DNA of 8,580 nucleotides from an uncultured Lachnospiraceae bacterium (lineage in GTDB: Bacteria > Bacillota > Clostridia > Lachnospirales > Lachnospiraceae), in NCBI GenBank assembly GCA_910585395.1, contig CAJUCK010000001.1, forward strand, positions 12,644 through 21,223. The letters run 5' to 3'. The translations under genes were made by a program, and so were the position numbers. Positions 1-5,949 of this stretch are shown piece by piece; the first letter of the stretch is position 1; every line of letters begins with the position of its first letter. The notes beneath the pieces are model-generated. The model did not search any database. It saw only the letters and a program-made list of their open reading frames with translations, and was not told the origin of the DNA.

Positions 1-32
1 ATATATATTAATATAACCGTGTGGTAGAAAAA

Positions 33-76
33 AATCCGCCTGTTTTGTGTTGTATACAGCACAAAACAGGCGGATT
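33..76. terminator. Strong hairpin, probable intrinsic terminator
   Basis: A perfect 17-bp inverted repeat (arms 33-49 and 60-76, core ATCCGCCTGTTTTGTG) encloses a 10-base loop that can pair further. On the - strand the stem is followed by a run of seven T, the classic intrinsic-terminator form. On the + strand the tail is the weaker ATTCTTATATAG. It sits upstream of the chemoreceptor promoter, so it either ends a + strand gene left of the window despite the poor T-tract, or ends transcription in both directions. Positions 1-32 are AT-rich and show nothing else. Confidence 0.75.
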
Positions 77-109
77 CTTATATAGAAATACATTCATTAT
101 ACAAGAGGA

Positions 110-138
110 TTGAAAATATAAAAATACTGTAGTAGAAT
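110..138 (+). promoter_or_regulatory. Sigma-A-type promoter for the chemoreceptor-lipoprotein unit
   Basis: TTGAAA (110-115) and TAGAAT (133-138) are separated by exactly 17 bases, each one mismatch from the vegetative consensus. This predicts a transcript start near 145 and a leader of about 36 bases. No sigma-D/sigma-28 motility promoter (TAAA with a GCCGATAA-like -10) is seen, so the receptor appears to be under housekeeping control. Confidence 0.65.
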
Positions 139-166
139 ATTTCAATATAAAGATGAAAGAATTGAC

Positions 167-172
167 AGGAGG
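167..172 (+). promoter_or_regulatory. Ribosome binding site fixing the GTG start at 181
   Basis: A full AGGAGG lies 8 bases before GTG 181. The nearest upstream ATG (153) is in another frame and lacks a ribosome site, so the non-ATG start is well supported. Confidence 0.85.
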
Positions 173-180
173 ACAGAAAA

Positions 181-2139
181 GTGAAAGCGAAAAGAAGCAT
201 CAGCGGTAAAATATTGGTTACTACTATTTTTATTGTAATGCTTTTGGCAGCATCTTTGGTTTCTTTGATGTCACGTTCTATGACAGATTTGACAGAAACT
301 ATTTTATCTGATGTTCTGCCATCTATGACCAAAACCGCATCCCAGAGTGTAGAGGGGAATATTCATGTACTTGCAGACCGCATAATTATGATCAGTGACA
401 ATGAAATTATGACAAATGCTGAAAGTAAGGAAAGTGAGAAGATGGCAGTGCTGGAGAAAGCTGCTTCCGGAATTGAATTCGTATGGCTGGGACTGTATGA
501 TACAAAGGGAGAGCTCTATGTGGGAGCAGAGTCCTGTCCAGAGACACTGCAGGGACGGAAAATATTTTCACTTATGCAGGAAACGCAGAACGTAGTTGTC
601 GATGATGTCGATTTCAGCAGGGAACAGTTAGAACTTGCTGTAGGAAAACCTGTTTTGGATGCAGAAGGGGAATTACTGTATTATCTTGTGGGAAGCTATA
701 AATATGAGATCTTAAATGACGCGTTGAACAGTATCAATATCAGCGCCAATGGAGAGGCATTTATCGTTAATGGAGAAGGTCAGGTTATGGGAAACCGTAA
801 CACAGAACTGATTTATAATAAAATAGATCTTGCAGAATATACTGGATCAAAAAAGCTTGAGGATCAAGTTGTTTCAGGACATACAGGGAGCATGACACTG
901 AAACAGGGCAGGCATTTGAAATTGGCAAGCTATGTGCCTGTCAATGGTACGAACTGGTATCTGGTAATATTAATACCAAGCGATGATTTTATGGGACCTG
1001 CACAAGACAGTATTATGATGGGCATTATCCTTACAGTGTTGATGATTATTTTCGCAGTATTGATTATTGCAGGATTTTCTTCCAAGATACGCAAGTCTTT
1101 GAAAATTGTTACAAACCGGATTAAACTGCTGGAAAAAGGAGATTTAAATACGCCTGCAGACATTATTCAGACGAAAGATGAGGCTCAGGTATTGTCAGTA
1201 GCGTTAAACAGCACTATTTCAGGAATTAATGGCTATATTTCACAGTTATCAAGTGTTTTGTCCAGCATTTCAGAAGGAGATTTTGATGTCTCTATTGAAG
1301 AAGAATTCCAGGGGGATTTTGTTCAGATCAAAGAGGCCTTGGAAAGAATTATAGTCTCCTTAAATATTATGTTAAGGTCTGTACAAGAATCTTCAGCAGA
1401 AGTGCTCACTACGGCAAAGACCGTATCAGAAAGTGCAGCTATGGTACATAACGGTTCTACTGAGCAGTCTAATTCTCTGATGGTACTGACAGAAGAGACA
1501 AAGGCCATTGAAGAAAATATCAGAGAGGTCAACGATAATACAAGACGTGCCGGCGAACTGATGGATAAGGCGAAGGAAAGCCTGAGTACTGGCGATGAAA
1601 ATATGAAAAATCTTCTGCAGGCGATGGAAGATATACATGTAAATGCTGTTGAGATTAACAAAATTAACAAGCTGCTGGAGGACATAGCGCAGCAGACCAA
1701 TATTTTGGCTCTGAATGCTTCTGTGGAGGCAAGCCGGGCAGGAGAAATGGGCAAGGGATTTGCAGTTGTGGCATCTGAGGTGCGTAACCTTGCAGCACAG
1801 AGTACCGAATCAGCTCAACACGCCGCTGAGGTGATCACTAACTCCCAGTATGCAGTTCAGCACGGCATGCGGTATGCAAAACAGGCGGCAGAATCTTTTG
1901 GAGAAATTGGTTCTGTCTCCAATGAAATGTCAGACATAACAGAGCGATTGGGCAGGGCAGTGGCAGTTCAGAAAGATTCTCTGGAAAATATGACAGAGCA
2001 GATAGAACAGATCAATGATTTTGCACAGAAAAATCTGGATGCAAGTTATGAGAGCGCTACGGCAAGCCAGAAATTGAATCAGAAGGCAGAAGAACTGCAG
2101 AATGTATCAGGACGTTTCCGCTTAAGGAGGATCAAATAA
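181..2139 (+). CDS. Methyl-accepting chemotaxis protein, dCache type
   Basis: This is a 652-residue transmembrane chemoreceptor that would relay an external signal to CheA/CheW and the flagellar motor. A short basic N-terminus is followed by TM1 (about 11-31), an extracytoplasmic region of about 245 residues with the fold pattern of a double Cache sensor (strands near 101-118 and 191-204, then NGTNWYLVILIP at 255-266), TM2 (about 278-299), one HAMP and a second HAMP-like segment (about 300-400), and the signalling coiled coil. The hairpin tip is intact at about 502-541 (IAQQTNILALNAS, then GKGFAVVASEVR). The distal Cache module lacks an obvious R-x-W-Y amino-acid-binding motif, so the ligand is unknown. 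The C-terminus (FRLRRIK) has no CheR/CheB-docking pentapeptide. The start is GTG with a strong AGGAGG. The last codons also encode the ribosome site of the next gene, which points to translational coupling with the FMN lipoprotein. Confidence 0.95.
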   Translation: MKAKRSISGKILVTTIFIVMLLAASLVSLMSRSMTDLTETILSDVLPSMTKTASQSVEGNIHVLADRIIMISDNEIMTNAESKESEKMAVLEKAASGIEFVWLGLYDTKGELYVGAESCPETLQGRKIFSLMQETQNVVVDDVDFSREQLELAVGKPVLDAEGELLYYLVGSYKYEILNDALNSINISANGEAFIVNGEGQVMGNRNTELIYNKIDLAEYTGSKKLEDQVVSGHTGSMTLKQGRHLKLASYVPVNGTNWYLVILIPSDDFMGPAQDSIMMGIILTVLMIIFAVLIIAGFSSKIRKSLKIVTNRIKLLEKGDLNTPADIIQTKDEAQVLSVALNSTISGINGYISQLSSVLSSISEGDFDVSIEEEFQGDFVQIKEALERIIVSLNIMLRSVQESSAEVLTTAKTVSESAAMVHNGSTEQSNSLMVLTEETKAIEENIREVNDNTRRAGELMDKAKESLSTGDENMKNLLQAMEDIHVNAVEINKINKLLEDIAQQTNILALNASVEASRAGEMGKGFAVVASEVRNLAAQSTESAQHAAEVITNSQYAVQHGMRYAKQAAESFGEIGSVSNEMSDITERLGRAVAVQKDSLENMTEQIEQINDFAQKNLDASYESATASQKLNQKAEELQNVSGRFRLRRIK

Positions 2140-2140
2140 G

Positions 2141-2605
2141 ATGAAGAGACATAGAATTTTAGGGATATTGCTGGGACTGCTTCTCTGTATGATGATTTCT
2201 GGATGTGGGAGCAGCGAGGGAGAAAATAAATTTGTAGATGGATATTATACAGCAGTTATGTCAGATTACAGTTTTGGATGGAAAGAATATGTGACCATCT
2301 GCGTGATGGAGCACAAAATTGTCAGTGTGGAATATAATGCAAGAAACAAAGCTGGATTTATAAAATCCTGGGACAGCGCTTATATGCGCAATATGAATTC
2401 TGTGATGGGGATATATCCTAACCGTTATACGCGTGATTATGCAGCACAGCTGTTGGAAACCGAGGAAACTACGGAGATTGACCTGTTGACAGGGGCAACA
2501 TCGTCTGGAAAAAATTTTCAGAGAATGTCAGCAGCGCTGCTGGAAAATGCCCGGACAGGGAATACAGATATTCAGATAGTGGAGACAGAAAAATCGGAAG
2601 AATAG
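2141..2605 (+). CDS. FMN-binding-domain lipoprotein (flavinylated)
   Basis: This 154-residue secreted lipoprotein has a basic N-terminus, a hydrophobic stretch (6-20) and the lipobox I-S-G-C with lipidated Cys22. The rest is a single FMN_bind domain: DGYYTAVMSDYSFGWKEYV (33-51), the KSWDSAYMRNM segment (75-85), and the flavin-attachment motif DLLTGATS (114-121). In this family ApbE attaches FMN through a phosphoester to the Thr after GA, here Thr120. The tryptophan and KSxDxxY pattern resembles the small Tpp15-like membrane-immunogen lipoproteins rather than RnfG/NqrC; this subgroup call is from memory. It would sit on the outer face of the membrane and carry electrons. It starts one base after the chemoreceptor stop, with AAGGAGG at 2124-2130 inside the receptor's last codons. 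No ApbE gene lies in the window and no clear terminator follows. Confidence 0.88.
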   Translation: MKRHRILGILLGLLLCMMISGCGSSEGENKFVDGYYTAVMSDYSFGWKEYVTICVMEHKIVSVEYNARNKAGFIKSWDSAYMRNMNSVMGIYPNRYTRDYAAQLLETEETTEIDLLTGATSSGKNFQRMSAALLENARTGNTDIQIVETEKSEE

Positions 2606-2642
2606 AAATTTGACTGGGCCGGAATAAAACATTGGCTCTGTG

Positions 2643-2651
2643 TGGTATAAT
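2643..2651 (+). promoter_or_regulatory. Possible extended -10 promoter (upstream of tRNA)
   Basis: TGG followed by TATAAT (2646-2651) gives a perfect -10 with a TG extension, but no acceptable -35 lies 16-18 bases upstream. If active, transcripts would start near 2658 and carry both arms of the 2656/2725 inverted repeat ahead of the tRNA. Confidence 0.35.
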
Positions 2652-2655
2652 TTTT

Positions 2656-2734
2656 GTTAACGAAGCATAAAATAAAGTTGCGAAGAAAAAATTTGACATT
2701 TTCCATGATTTGGAATATAATAGACTTCGTTAAC
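2656..2734. repeat. 10-bp inverted repeat bracketing the tRNA promoter
   Basis: GTTAACGAAG at 2656-2665 is the exact reverse complement of CTTCGTTAAC at 2725-2734. The left arm begins 5 bases after one TATAAT (2646-2651) and the right arm 4 bases after the other (2716-2721). The last base of the right arm is the first base of the tRNA. A degraded direct copy, GTTGCGAAG, lies at 2677-2685. It could be an operator pair or a pre-tRNA leader stem. Confidence 0.6.
2693..2721 (+). promoter_or_regulatory. Consensus promoter of the initiator tRNA
   Basis: TTGACA (2693-2698) and TATAAT (2716-2721) are separated by 17 bases, a perfect sigma-A consensus. The predicted start is near 2728, so the pre-tRNA leader would be only about 6 bases. 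Such strength fits a stable-RNA gene. Confidence 0.9.
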
Positions 2735-2807
2735 GCGGGGTGGAGCAGTCTGGAAGCTCGTCGGGCTCATAACCCGAAGGCCGCAGGTTCAAATCCTGCC
2801 CCCGCAA
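2734..2807 (+). tRNA. Initiator tRNA-fMet (anticodon CAT)
   Basis: The 74-base sequence folds as a full cloverleaf. The acceptor arm is CGCGGGG (2734-2740) with CCCCGCA (2800-2806), the D stem GAGC/GCTC, the anticodon stem TCGGG (2761-2765) with CCCGA (2773-2777), and the T arm GCAGG-TTCAAAT-CCTGC (2783-2799). The anticodon CAT is at 2768-2770. Two initiator hallmarks separate it from elongator Met and from Ile(CAT): the unpaired C1 x A72 at the top of the acceptor stem and the three consecutive G-C pairs at the base of the anticodon stem. The discriminator is A2807. The 3' CCA is not encoded (TTT follows), so it must be added by the CCA-adding enzyme. Confidence 0.96.
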
Positions 2808-2814
2808 TTTCAAC

Positions 2815-2844
2815 AGCAGTAACCACTTGGTTGCTGCTATTTTT
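2815..2844 (+). terminator. Intrinsic terminator after tRNA-fMet
   Basis: AGCAGTAACCA (2815-2825) pairs with TGGTTGCTGCT (2828-2838), with a single T-G wobble; opening the top base pair leaves a 4-base ACTT loop. A and then five T (2840-2844) follow. It lies 7 bases past the tRNA 3' end and 37 bases before the cysteine-synthase gene. Confidence 0.85.
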
Positions 2845-2881
2845 AAATATGCGCGGCAGAGCGTAAGAAAAAGAAGGCAGA

Positions 2882-3817
2882 ATGATTATGATTTATCAAA
2901 ATATTTTAGAAGCAATGGGAAATACACCTCTGATCCGTCTGAATCATATGGCAGAACAGGGAAGTGCACAGATACTTGTAAAATTTGAGGGATTAAATGT
3001 GGGCGGTTCCATTAAAACCAGAACAGCATATAATATGATTCGGGATGCAGAAGCCCAGGGATTGATTCGGGAGGACACGATTATTGTGGAGCCTACCAGC
3101 GGTAATCAGGGAATTGGCTTGGCTCTGGTCGGAGCTGTGCAAGGATATCAGACTAAAATTATTATGCCCGATTCTGTCAGTGAGGAACGGAGGAAACTGG
3201 TAAAGCATTATGGAGCAGAAGTTATTTTAATTCATGATGCAGGGAATATCGGCGCTTGTATAGAAGAGTGTCTCAAAACAGCGCTTGACATGGCAGAAAA
3301 GGATTCCAGAGTATTTGTACCTCAGCAGTTTGAGAATCCGGCCAATCCTGCAGTACATAAGATTCAGACAGGACTTGAAATTTTAGAACAGGTAAACGGT
3401 CCTATACATGGCTTCTGTTCTGGAATCGGGACAGGAGGAACGATTACAGGTGTAGGAGAAACGTTAAAGGAGAGAAATCCAGATATGGAAATCTGGGCAG
3501 TAGAGCCCGAGCATGCGGCAATTTTGTCTGGAGGTTCAATCGGCACCCATCTCCAGATGGGAATTGGGGATGGACTGATCCCAGATATATTAAACCAGAA
3601 AATTTATGATCAAGTCTGCATTATCACAGACGAGGAGGCGCTTGATACTTCCAGGCAGCTTGCCGCCCAGGAAGGAATCATGTGCGGGATTTCCAGCGGT
3701 ACCAATGTGGCAGCAGCTATAAAGCTTGCCAGAAAGCTTGGCGCTGGCAAGACAGTGGTTACCATTCTGCCAGATACAGCGGAACGGTATTTTTCCACTC
3801 CGCTGTTTGAAGATTAA
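2882..3817 (+). CDS. cysK: Cysteine-synthase-family PLP enzyme
   Basis: At 311 residues this matches the usual length of fold-type II cysteine synthases, which replace the acetyl (or another leaving) group of an activated serine with sulfide. Conserved parts are the N-terminal GNTPL (13-17), the PLP lysine Lys45 in GGSIKTR, the substrate loop TSGNQG (72-77), QQFENPANPAVH (148-159), the phosphate-binding GTGGT (183-187), GISSGT (269-274) and LPDTAERYFST (296-306). Several positions differ from typical CysK: NP becomes NV before the lysine loop, KDR becomes KTR, TSGNTG becomes TSGNQG, and GIGAG becomes GIGDG. The exact substrate is therefore uncertain and the symbol is provisional. The ribosome site AAGG (2874-2877) is 4 bases from ATG 2882 but 10 from ATG 2888, so translation may begin at the latter (residue 3). 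No dedicated promoter is visible after the tRNA terminator. Confidence 0.85.
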   Translation: MIMIYQNILEAMGNTPLIRLNHMAEQGSAQILVKFEGLNVGGSIKTRTAYNMIRDAEAQGLIREDTIIVEPTSGNQGIGLALVGAVQGYQTKIIMPDSVSEERRKLVKHYGAEVILIHDAGNIGACIEECLKTALDMAEKDSRVFVPQQFENPANPAVHKIQTGLEILEQVNGPIHGFCSGIGTGGTITGVGETLKERNPDMEIWAVEPEHAAILSGGSIGTHLQMGIGDGLIPDILNQKIYDQVCIITDEEALDTSRQLAAQEGIMCGISSGTNVAAAIKLARKLGAGKTVVTILPDTAERYFSTPLFED

Positions 3818-3825
3818 GTAATTTA

Positions 3826-4674
3826 TCAGTCAGACTGGCAGAATACGCTTCCAACAGCATATAAACTGTCCGCCAGATCTGGACGATAATCCTGGTCCCT
3901 GGGATTGAGGCTGTTGATGACGCAGCCAAAATTTTTCATATTTCCAGTACAATGGATATATTTGCTGCTGCCAAGGTATAGTGCCACATGTCCTGGAAAA
4001 TACAAAAGATCTGCAGGCCCTGCCTGGGAAAGAGAGATTTCTTGTACGGGATATCCTGCTTTTATGACAGCATCTCGGTAAATATAAATGCCGCACATAT
4101 AATAACTCATAAAAGTAAGGCCAGAGCAGTCGATACCTTCATGGGTTTTGCCTCCCCAGCGGTATTGTGTGCCTAGATAAGATAGAGCGTAATCTAATAC
4201 CGTAAAGCGGAGGTCATCAGAATTCATAGTTTGCACAGATGGCAGGGCAGATACAGCTATAGAGGGGACATAGCCCATAGAACCGTCAGAAAGCTGGATG
4301 TTCTGCCAGCCGTCACAGGGGCTTCCATGAGCAATTACCAGGCTGCCCATGAATAGAGTGGTGAGGGCAGGGGACTGTACTTTTGGAGATACCAGGACAT
4401 CTGTAAGACGTTGTATGAGAAGAAGAGAAGAAGGCGATTCGTTCCAGATACAAGCTTCCTGCCGGGAAAGTTTCTGCACGTCAGATCTCTGAATCCATCC
4501 ACTGTAGCCGTACTGGGTGGTGATTTTCAAAAGACCTCTCTGGCATTCATGGACATTGACTGTCCAGCCAGACAGCAGTTCATCAGAGATCTGCGCTCTG
4601 GATAAATGTTGTTCTTTTATGCTCTTGTCTTCATAGAGAGCTGCTTTTGGAGCAGTGACAATGGCTTTTTGCAT
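3826..4674 (-). CDS. YkfC-like SH3b-NlpC/P60 murein-peptide endopeptidase
   Basis: This 282-residue cysteine peptidase has two SH3b-like regions (about 8-70 and 85-145) and a C-terminal NlpC/P60 (C40) domain (about 155-280). The catalytic residues are visible: Cys183 in DCSGL, His229 in GHVALYLG and His241 in YIHCTGN, with YRWGG (171-175) ahead of the cysteine. Family members of this layout, such as Bacillus YkfC, cut the D-Glu to diamino-acid bond of stem peptides with a free N-terminal L-Ala. There is no signal peptide, lipobox or membrane segment, so a cytoplasmic recycling role is favoured over wall remodelling. The ribosome site AAGGAG (complement of 4680-4685) lies 5 bases before the start. 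It is the second gene of a - strand unit, 31 bases after the M19 dipeptidase, and its 3' end faces the cysteine-synthase gene across 8 bases. Confidence 0.9.
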   Translation of the reverse strand: MQKAIVTAPKAALYEDKSIKEQHLSRAQISDELLSGWTVNVHECQRGLLKITTQYGYSGWIQRSDVQKLSRQEACIWNESPSSLLLIQRLTDVLVSPKVQSPALTTLFMGSLVIAHGSPCDGWQNIQLSDGSMGYVPSIAVSALPSVQTMNSDDLRFTVLDYALSYLGTQYRWGGKTHEGIDCSGLTFMSYYMCGIYIYRDAVIKAGYPVQEISLSQAGPADLLYFPGHVALYLGSSKYIHCTGNMKNFGCVINSLNPRDQDYRPDLADSLYAVGSVFCQSD

Positions 4675-4705
4675 AATATCTCCTTTTTTGTTTTAATCTT
4701 ATATC

Positions 4706-5734
4706 TTACAATAGTTCATAATAGAAATTCAGCACATTTCGATAGAAGATCTGTTCAATCTCACGTTCATAAAATCCACATTTTTTTAATTCTTGTGCCA
4801 GCAATTCCATCTGGCCGCAGTTTTTCAGTTCCAGATTATCATCAATGCCGTCAAAATCGGAACCAAGACCTATACAGGATATGCCGCCAAGGTCCGTGAT
4901 ATGCCGGATATGCAGGGCAATATCCCTCACACGGCTGAAACAGCAATGGTGTTCGTCTGGTATGTCTGAGAGAAACGGACCATAATAGTTTACACCGATG
5001 ATGCCGCCTTTTTCGGCAATGCTGCGAATCAGACTGTCTGGCAGATTACGCCCCCTCTGACAAAGACTGCGGGCATTAGAGTGGCTGGCACAGAAGGGCT
5101 TTCGGGCAGCTTCGCATACGTCTTTAATCCCCTGGTCTGATAAATGTGACACATCTGCTATTATTCCAAGATATTCCATTTTATCCAAAAACTCTCTGCC
5201 TAAAGTGGTTAATCCTTTATTTTGCCGAGAATAGTTTACTGGCTGAGCGTTACGGTTCTTTACTCCTGGACGGTATTTTAGCTGTAAAAAAGGGGCAGGT
5301 TCTGCCGGATATCCCAGACTGTTGGGAAAATTCCAGGTAAAAGTCATCATCCGCACGCCGCAATTATACATTTCCTGCAGGTATTTCAGGCTGCCGCCGC
5401 AGGCTTCTCCTTCTTCTAAGGTTAGCAGAGCAGACATTTTTCCTTTCTGCGTATTTGACTTAATTTCAGAATAGGAAGCAACGGGTGAAATGATATCAGA
5501 ATTCTTATTCATTTCTTCCTGAAATATGGCAAGCTGGCTGTGAAATGTTTCATATGGGCAGTCGGTTTCACCAAGATCAATAAAAATTGCAAAGTTTTGC
5601 AGAAGATAATCTGCCTGTTTCATTTTTAATAAGTCTACCTGAAAAGAATTTTCCCGAAGATCTGCTTCTTTTCCTTGTTTTCGCTGCTGATAAATCCGGG
5701 AAATAGTGTCGCAATGCATATCAATAATTTTCAT
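4706..5734 (-). CDS. Membrane-dipeptidase-family (M19) zinc dipeptidase
   Basis: This 342-residue protein belongs to the renal dipeptidase family (peptidase M19). All expected zinc ligands are present at the expected spacing: His7 and Asp9 (DMHCDT), the bridging Glu108 (LEEGEA, by alignment to vEGg), His197 (DVSHLSD) and His218 (ASHSNAR), with the catalytic Asp293 in GSDFDG. The family hydrolyses dipeptides and tolerates a D-residue at the C-terminal position. No signal peptide precedes the catalytic N-terminus, so it is cytoplasmic. The open frame runs on to 5950, but the start at 5734 is chosen because AGGAGA (complement of 5741-5746) lies 7 bases ahead and the protein then begins right at the MKIIDMHCDT strand, as in relatives. 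With the downstream NlpC/P60 gene it forms a plausible murein-peptide degradation pair. Confidence 0.92.
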   Translation of the reverse strand: MKIIDMHCDTISRIYQQRKQGKEADLRENSFQVDLLKMKQADYLLQNFAIFIDLGETDCPYETFHSQLAIFQEEMNKNSDIISPVASYSEIKSNTQKGKMSALLTLEEGEACGGSLKYLQEMYNCGVRMMTFTWNFPNSLGYPAEPAPFLQLKYRPGVKNRNAQPVNYSRQNKGLTTLGREFLDKMEYLGIIADVSHLSDQGIKDVCEAARKPFCASHSNARSLCQRGRNLPDSLIRSIAEKGGIIGVNYYGPFLSDIPDEHHCCFSRVRDIALHIRHITDLGGISCIGLGSDFDGIDDNLELKNCGQMELLAQELKKCGFYEREIEQIFYRNVLNFYYELL

Positions 5735-5838
5735 CTGCAGTCTCCTATACATTAAGATCGTATTCAAAATTATGAAGAGTTTAATAGAAATAGTATCTGT
5801 TTTTTGGAGAAAAATAGATCGTTTAATCGTTATATACA

Positions 5839-5880
5839 TTGTAAGAATATTGTAAGATAATCTTATATTTTCTTTAAGAA
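5839..5880. promoter_or_regulatory. 11-bp-phased direct repeats, candidate response-regulator site
   Basis: TTGTAAGA occurs at 5839-5846 and again at 5850-5857, exactly 11 bases apart. A weaker copy, CTTTAAGA (5872-5879, 6 of 8 matching), keeps the same 11-base phase. Read on the - strand the core is TTACAA-N5-TTACAA, the geometry of PhoB/PhoP/OmpR-family boxes. Two short palindromes overlap it: TAAGATAATCTTA (5853-5865) and TTCTTTAAGAA (5870-5880). It lies in the divergent gap between the dipeptidase and ABC-exporter units. A possible - strand promoter, TTACAA (5850-5855) with TATAAC (5829-5834) at 15-base spacing, would overlap it. Confidence 0.45.
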
Positions 5881-5893
5881 ATATAGCGTAAGA

Positions 5894-5916
5894 TAAAATA
5901 AAGAACTTGATAATAT
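5894..5916 (+). promoter_or_regulatory. Candidate -10 elements of the ABC-exporter operon
   Basis: Two weak options exist: TAAAAT (5894-5899), whose -35 position would fall on the third CTTTAAGA copy, and TGA-TAATAT (5908-5916), an extended -10. Neither has a good -35, which fits a promoter that needs an activator. The choice cannot be settled from sequence alone. Confidence 0.3.
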
Positions 5917-5936
5917 TGGAAAAGCAATGACAGAAA

Positions 5937-5942
5937 GGAAGG
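5937..5942 (+). promoter_or_regulatory. Ribosome binding site fixing the TTG start at 5950
   Basis: GGAAGG ends 7 bases before TTG 5950. An out-of-frame ATG at 5945, only 2 bases from the same site, would give a 5-residue peptide (MHWII) that overlaps the real start. Confidence 0.7.
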
Positions 5943-5949
5943 AAATGCA

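Noticed and set aside
1323..1754. 143-codon - strand frame inside the chemoreceptor
   Set aside because: It is Ser/Leu/Ile-rich antisense of the conserved signalling domain, with no ribosome site or recognisable domain.
2788..2807. tRNA 3' end as a mobile-element attachment site
   Set aside because: No second copy of the tRNA 3' segment and no integrase is present in the window. The next gene is an ordinary metabolic gene.
2654..2866. 70-codon + strand open frame over the tRNA
   Set aside because: It starts inside a promoter region, reads through the whole initiator tRNA and its terminator, and has no ribosome site. It is chance coding over an RNA gene.
4411..4899. Two consecutive + strand frames opposite the NlpC/P60 and dipeptidase genes
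   Set aside because: Both are antisense to genes with complete catalytic motifs, and neither has a start signal or recognisable domain.
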